Shown: positions 27,901-33,900 of the stretch, piece after piece
Numbering within the stretch: position 1 is the stretch's first letter
How the letters are laid out: each line of letters begins with the position of its first letter
NCBI GenBank assembly: GCA_037975125.1
Contig: CM075853.1
Location: 76,361,609-76,425,608 of the forward strand
DNA length: 64,000 nucleotides
Direction: 5' to 3'
Source of the DNA: Latrodectus hesperus
Taxonomy: Eukaryota; Arthropoda; Arachnida; Araneae; Theridiidae
Notes under the pieces: model-generated
What the model was told of the DNA's origin: nothing
The model's input: the letters and a program-made list of their open reading frames with translations, nothing else
Database searches by the model: none
Made by a program: the position numbers and the translations under genes

Positions 27901-30900
27901 AAACCAGTCTTTCTGAGAGCACATATGGGATGTTGCCCCAGAATCAATAATGAACTTTTTCGGACTTCCGAAAGTCAAATTGCCAGCAGCAAAAGATAGA
28001 GCAGAAGAATATTTTTCATCAGTCTTAGATTCAGATTTCAGTTTACATTCCTTTTTAAAATGACCAACACGACCACAATTATAGCACGTTTTCTTTTTAC
28101 AGAATTTAGAAGTATGTCCTTTCTTTTTACAATAAAAACATGTGAGTTCTTTTCTCGTAGAAAAAGCCGCAGTATCCACAGTTTGTTTCATAAAACGAAT
28201 ACTTGTTTTATTTCTCGAATCATTCAAAAGAGCTTCAGAGTCTATCAAACGCTGAGTTACAAAATCTAACGATAAATTCTCACTCGGTTGATTCTCTAAT
28301 GCAACCTTAACATTTTCGAATTCAGGAGGGAGAGACATCAAAATATAGACGACAGTATCAATATCACTAACTTCCGCTCCAGACTTTCGTAAATCGGCGA
28401 CAAGTTTTGAAACTTCCTCTATGTGCTGGCGCATTGGAACATCTCTGTTTTTCTTAAGTGTAGCAAGACGTTTTCTAGTTAGTATTTGGTTTACCGCTCC
28501 TTTGCTTTCATAAACAGCATGAAGTTTCTCCCATAATTCTTTCGCCGTATTTTCACCACTCATTGATACGAGCACTTGATCACTTAAGAGTGACATGAGT
28601 AATGCGTAGGCTTTCTTTCCTTTAACGACTTCTGCTTCCTTATTCACATCGGGCTCCTTAACTAAGTATGTTTCCAGTTCTTTCGCAGACAAAACAGCTT
28701 CCACTCGTCGCCGCCAAACAGGAAAGTTCTTCCCATCAAATGGATTTACTCCATACAAATCATGCGACGAAACCATTGCTTATTGATAAATTTATTCTAT
28801 CAAGCAATAAATTAAAACTAGAAACTGCTTTCAATTTATAAAATGAAAACCACGCTCTGCTGTTGAAATTCGTTAAACGAACAAGAGTCCATGAATCGCA
28901 AAAAGAATATTTAATGAAGCAAGTTACAAAGAAAGAAATTATACATATACTAAACTAATAGAACAGAACATGGTGTATTTATAGATTTTGGACGGCTTGA
29001 ACACAACCACCAATCAGAAGGCAGCGCAGCAGACGATTTGTAGCTGCAGACGATTGCGGACGTCTTAGAAGACTACGGTTTTACAGACGATAATAGACTT
29101 ACTTTGTGTTTCTTTGCGATTACTTGCATTATATTATTTACAACACATCAAAAAATAATTTTACATGTTATTGATAAATAAGTTTTTTTATGTTTCCACA
29201 CACACACACACACATACTGTAACAGAGAAGAAATAGCTTATTGCCTATTTTTTAAAACATTGTATTGAAGTGAATTGTTCAAAAAGCGAAAGTTAATCGA
29301 TAAATATATTTCCTTACTCCAAAATTAAATAACCAGAAAAATTTATATCATTGATGAATGGCTTTTAAGAACATTTTAAATAAATAAAATCAAGTATTTT
29401 CTTAAGTTTTTAACAAAAATAAAATGTTTTTTGTTTTAATCATCCATTAAATCAAAAGTTTACCCATAATCAAAATATTTATTTAAATATTTTACATTTT
29501 ACTTCCATAGCCTATTTGAATTATAAAAAAAGAAACTATTTAAGTGAAGAAAAATCATTTAGCCCTGAAATGATTCATTCTAAATTACACACATTTTTAA
29601 AACTAACTAGTTAAAATAAACCTTAACATTTTAATTTACTTAAACCAAAAGTACTATAGAAACTTCTTTTGTGTGAATCGCATTTTCATTGCTTTCATTA
29701 AAAAAACCATCAAATCAGTTTAAAATTAATTTAAATATAGATATAGAACTAAATGTATGTGAATAATCTGTTTTTCTTTTACAGTATTGAGATCAGAAGT
29801 ATAGAATAAAGTTTATTTTATGTTTATATAAATGTTACAAATTAAAAATTAATTCTAGCGCAATGAGATTGAATGTACCAAATAATACAAAACATTTCAG
29901 AAATTCACATAAATATAAATTCCACATTCGTTTATCCATTAAAACAATTACTAAATGTGTTTTTCTATTTTCAGAAATTAAGTGTCCATTTCAGTTTTTT
30001 TTTAATGAATGAGAAAATAGTTTTTGTGTTAGGAATCGAAATTTTAAACATTCTAGACAGTTTAATAACATCGTATAACATATAATGTTTGATCAGAAAA
30101 TTGGAATTTACCAAGCAAATAAAAAATATGTGGTTTGGCATGTTAATTTTCTTATTTTGAATTACAATAACAGAAAAAGTAGTCAAGATAATGAATTGGA
30201 TGTGGTCTCATTGGAGAGAGATCATAAAGTTGTGTGTAATTGTGGTTCAGTTGCCGTAATGCTTTGTAGTAATGATGAACACAGTGCATTTGTTGACATG
30301 GAGGCCTATTTTTCTAACTGGTTCTATGATTTCAACCTAGTGTGCTTTGTGAAATTGTTTCAATATTTCTCCTTTGGGACCTGACCTGGGCTGAAATCTA
30401 TACTTTTACAGGTGACAATGTTCAGGAAAATTGGTTCTGTGCAGAAAAAAAGAGGTAGAGACACATGTCCCATCATATCAGAGAACATCAAAGTAGTAAG
30501 AGTGTCGTTTTTGTAATCACAATGTTGTTCCATGTGCAGTAATGCATCTGCCCTTGGAATTTTCTGTCATTCCGTAAGCTAATTCGGTTTTTATAGGGTA
30601 TCGACAATGGCTGGTTTCACTTGCACAATAGGATATTTTAAATTATGTAAACTAAAACTTAATATATGTAACTTTTATCTACAAAAATAAATAAAATCAC
30701 ATCTTCAATACTTTTTTTGTTATTGCAATATGAAATTAGGAATTTACCTTGCTGCACTCTGCATAAAAAAATTTACTTAAAGACTCAAGTTATTGAGATT
30801 AAATTTAAAATTTTGGCTTAGCATTCAAATTTAGTTGTTTTGAATCTTATTACAGACTGCTAAGGTTCATATCTTTTATTTTGATTTATTTTTAAATGAT

Positions 30901-33900
30901 TATGTAACATGTTTGTGCATGTATACACACTCCCCATCATGACAACAATATCTTATGCATTGCTTTTAAATATAAGAATTCTGTAGGCAAAATTGTATAT
31001 GTTTATTAATTTTATTTAAATGCTTTCAGGATCTAAATAAATTGGAGGATTTTCTCCTACAATTTATCTAGATCCTATTATATCTTCAATTTATCTAGAT
31101 GTAATATTTTGGCAATTTAGTTGTTTTGTGATCAGTTGTAGTTAACAGCACAATTAAGACTGATTATCTCATTAAATTTTTATTTAGTTCATTCAGATAT
31201 CTTGTTATTTCAATTCAAATTTTGCTTGGTCATACTTGAAAGATAAAATTTTTAACATTGTAACTTTTTTCATCTTTTTTTTTTTTTTTAAAGGATTAAG
31301 ATTTTTCACTTATTTAGCAAATGTTTGCCCTGCTTCTCCACTACGAAGTTAATGTTCATCATAATAATATATGAAAATAGTATATGAGGCATTTGTATGT
31401 TTTAATATATTTTTATATTAATGGTGTCTCAAATAATGGTGGGGAATAAAGGTAACTACATATTATATTATTTTTAGTAAATGTCAAGATCAGTTTGCAT
31501 ACAATTGTTCCTAGTGAAGAATTTTGTGGTAACATGAGTTACATATTTTCTTCAATCACCCACATGACTTTTTATTAATGTAATGTCATGAATTCAAATC
31601 ATAATTAAATTATTGGTTGTGATATTAATTTATTATTAATACAAAATTGTCAAAACACAAATACAAAATGGAAGAAAAAATATCTTCTCTATATATCTTG
31701 TAATTTTACACTTTGTCAATCTCCTTTCCAATAAGTTTTCAATTACGTTCTTATCACAAGATATACAAGGGGCAAACAAATTCAGTTGAACTGATGTATA
31801 ATGTTTATTGATTTATCAACTACTAGAGAAAAGTAATTTTTAATTGAATGTTTATTGATTTATCAACTACTAGAGAAAAGTAATTTTTAATTGCAATCTG
31901 TATTCCTTTGCAGGTATTGTAATGAGGAAATAATTTTTGAGTCTAAATTTACACTTCATTAATATATTTATTAATATTTATAAAACAATCAAAGAATAAA
32001 AATTCTTTCTGTATAAAAATATATTAATAAAGATGTTATACATGATAAACTAATTGACTGTTTAGAAATCAAATTTAAGGAAAATTTAGTCATGTAATTT
32101 TTTTTTCATATTTTAATAGATTTTCAGAGTAACTGTGAACAGAAACATTATTAAAATATTTTCATGATTTTTACAATCATTTCAAAATAAACTATTCAAT
32201 CATTTTCAAAATCAGATTTTTAATTTGTGTCATTATTTGTTCATTAATACTGTAGAATTATATACAATACTTTTTGATTATATAAATATGTATTTTAAGT
32301 TTAATTGTGTATTTTTAATTGCGATTTTAATCTAATTAATTTTTATTATTAATTTCGATTTCATCATTTCCTAACTATTTTGATTTATCTCATCAGTCAA
32401 TAACCATCAGCAAAATGCTTTCAACTTAAGTATTTGATCCTATGATGCTCAAGACATTATTAAGGTTTATCATATCAATTTCTTAACTGAAAATGTTGGC
32501 TCTGATTTGTTTCAATATATTTTTTCCTGTCTTTCTTTTTAAATTCACAATATATTTTTTGCAAAAAAAGCTGTACACTCAAAATGTTATCATTATCCTT
32601 ATATCTCACTTATACTGTATAATTTTGATTGATTTATATACATGAAATTTAACATAGAAAAGAGATGCAAAATCACAATGGTAGAAAAGAATATTAAAAA
32701 ATGACTTATCGAAGAATACTTGGAAAATAATAAGGATATATTAGCCTATAATATTAGCACTTATATAAAATTTAATTGTATTATAAATTAAGTGTTCTTT
32801 TATCATAATGTACAAAAATTTTTGTATTCAATTTAATGATATTGAAATTTGAGTTATTATGGTAGCTTCAATAATTTAATAGTTAAATTGATTGTGAATA
32901 AGTAGGAATAAAAAATATTTACTTCTCTGTGATAATTTTCTGTAAAATTTAAATTCTTATTTGTTAAAGGACTTAATGAATTCTATACCAAATTGATGAA
33001 AATGCTTTTTGTTTTCCTATTATATTTAATCAAAAAATTTTAACTGGCAATTTCAAATGAGTATTGATGTAAATTTAAATTTATGCTTGTATATTTCCTC
33101 TCTAAACTGTTCTTCTGTTTTACAGTCTGAAATTGCCAAATTAGAACAAGTGAAAGAGTCAATGACACGTGAGTTAGTGCAGCTCTCGGAACAAAATGAA
33201 GAACTAGATAAAAAGCTTGCAAATCTTGAAGCATTAGAAAAAGAACACAAGGTATTTAATAGAACTACTTACTTACTGAAGATAGCTAAGATTTAAATCA
33301 ATAAGAAGATCATGTATTCTATTTGTTTAAAATACAATACTTGATTTTTATAAAATAGAATGTATAATTTTAACAACTTATTGTAATATTCAGATGTACT
33401 GTTCGTTTAACTATATATTTTAACGAGTTTGTTTAACTTATAATTTTTTTTCCGATTTTTATTTTAAGCCGAAATATTGCAACACATCTCATAAATACAT
33501 ATTTATATTAAATGAAGGTGTCAATAATTTTTATAGAGAAATGTGAAAAACACAACTACATCCATTTTACAAAATTATAAATACTTTTTGTGTCCTACAA
33601 ATGGAAATTAGATGCCCTATCAAAAGTACATGTAAATGTTCTTTCCTTAGGATCTTGATCAGAAGTATAACACATTGCTTCAGATGTATGGTGAAAAAGT
33701 TGAAGAAACAGAAGAACTACAGCTGGATTTAGCTGATGTTAAATCCATGTATAAAGCACAGGTATTATATTTATTATTATATGTTCCATAAATTATTATA
33801 TCATAAATTCTAATTTATTCTATACTGATTGAAACCGATTGCTTAAAAACTCTTGTTCTTAAAAGACTTTTTCATGGTTTTAAATTTTCTTTATAAATAA

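Larger units (their letters stand above)
24572..29145 (-). mobile_element. Ty1/copia LTR retrotransposon, antisense in TMF1 intron 15
   Basis: A complete 4,574-bp element: LTR, gag, protease, integrase, reverse transcriptase, RNase H, LTR, in the order typical of Ty1/copia (integrase before RT). The two 285-bp LTRs start TGTTG, end CAACA and differ at 3 positions by eye, indicating a recent insertion. CATCA is duplicated on both sides. On the coding (-) strand a primer-binding-like GCAGAGCGTGGTTTTC follows the 5' LTR directly, and a purine-rich ATTAAGGGCGAG precedes the 3' LTR. The single gag-pol frame expected of the family is broken twice (near 27349-27421 and near 25064-25080), so this copy looks non-autonomous despite its young LTRs. 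Confidence 0.97.

Noticed and set aside
26947..28269. Several + strand open frames of 69-114 codons over the copia element
   Set aside because: They are antisense shadows of the gag-pol frames on the - strand, which carry all recognisable motifs.
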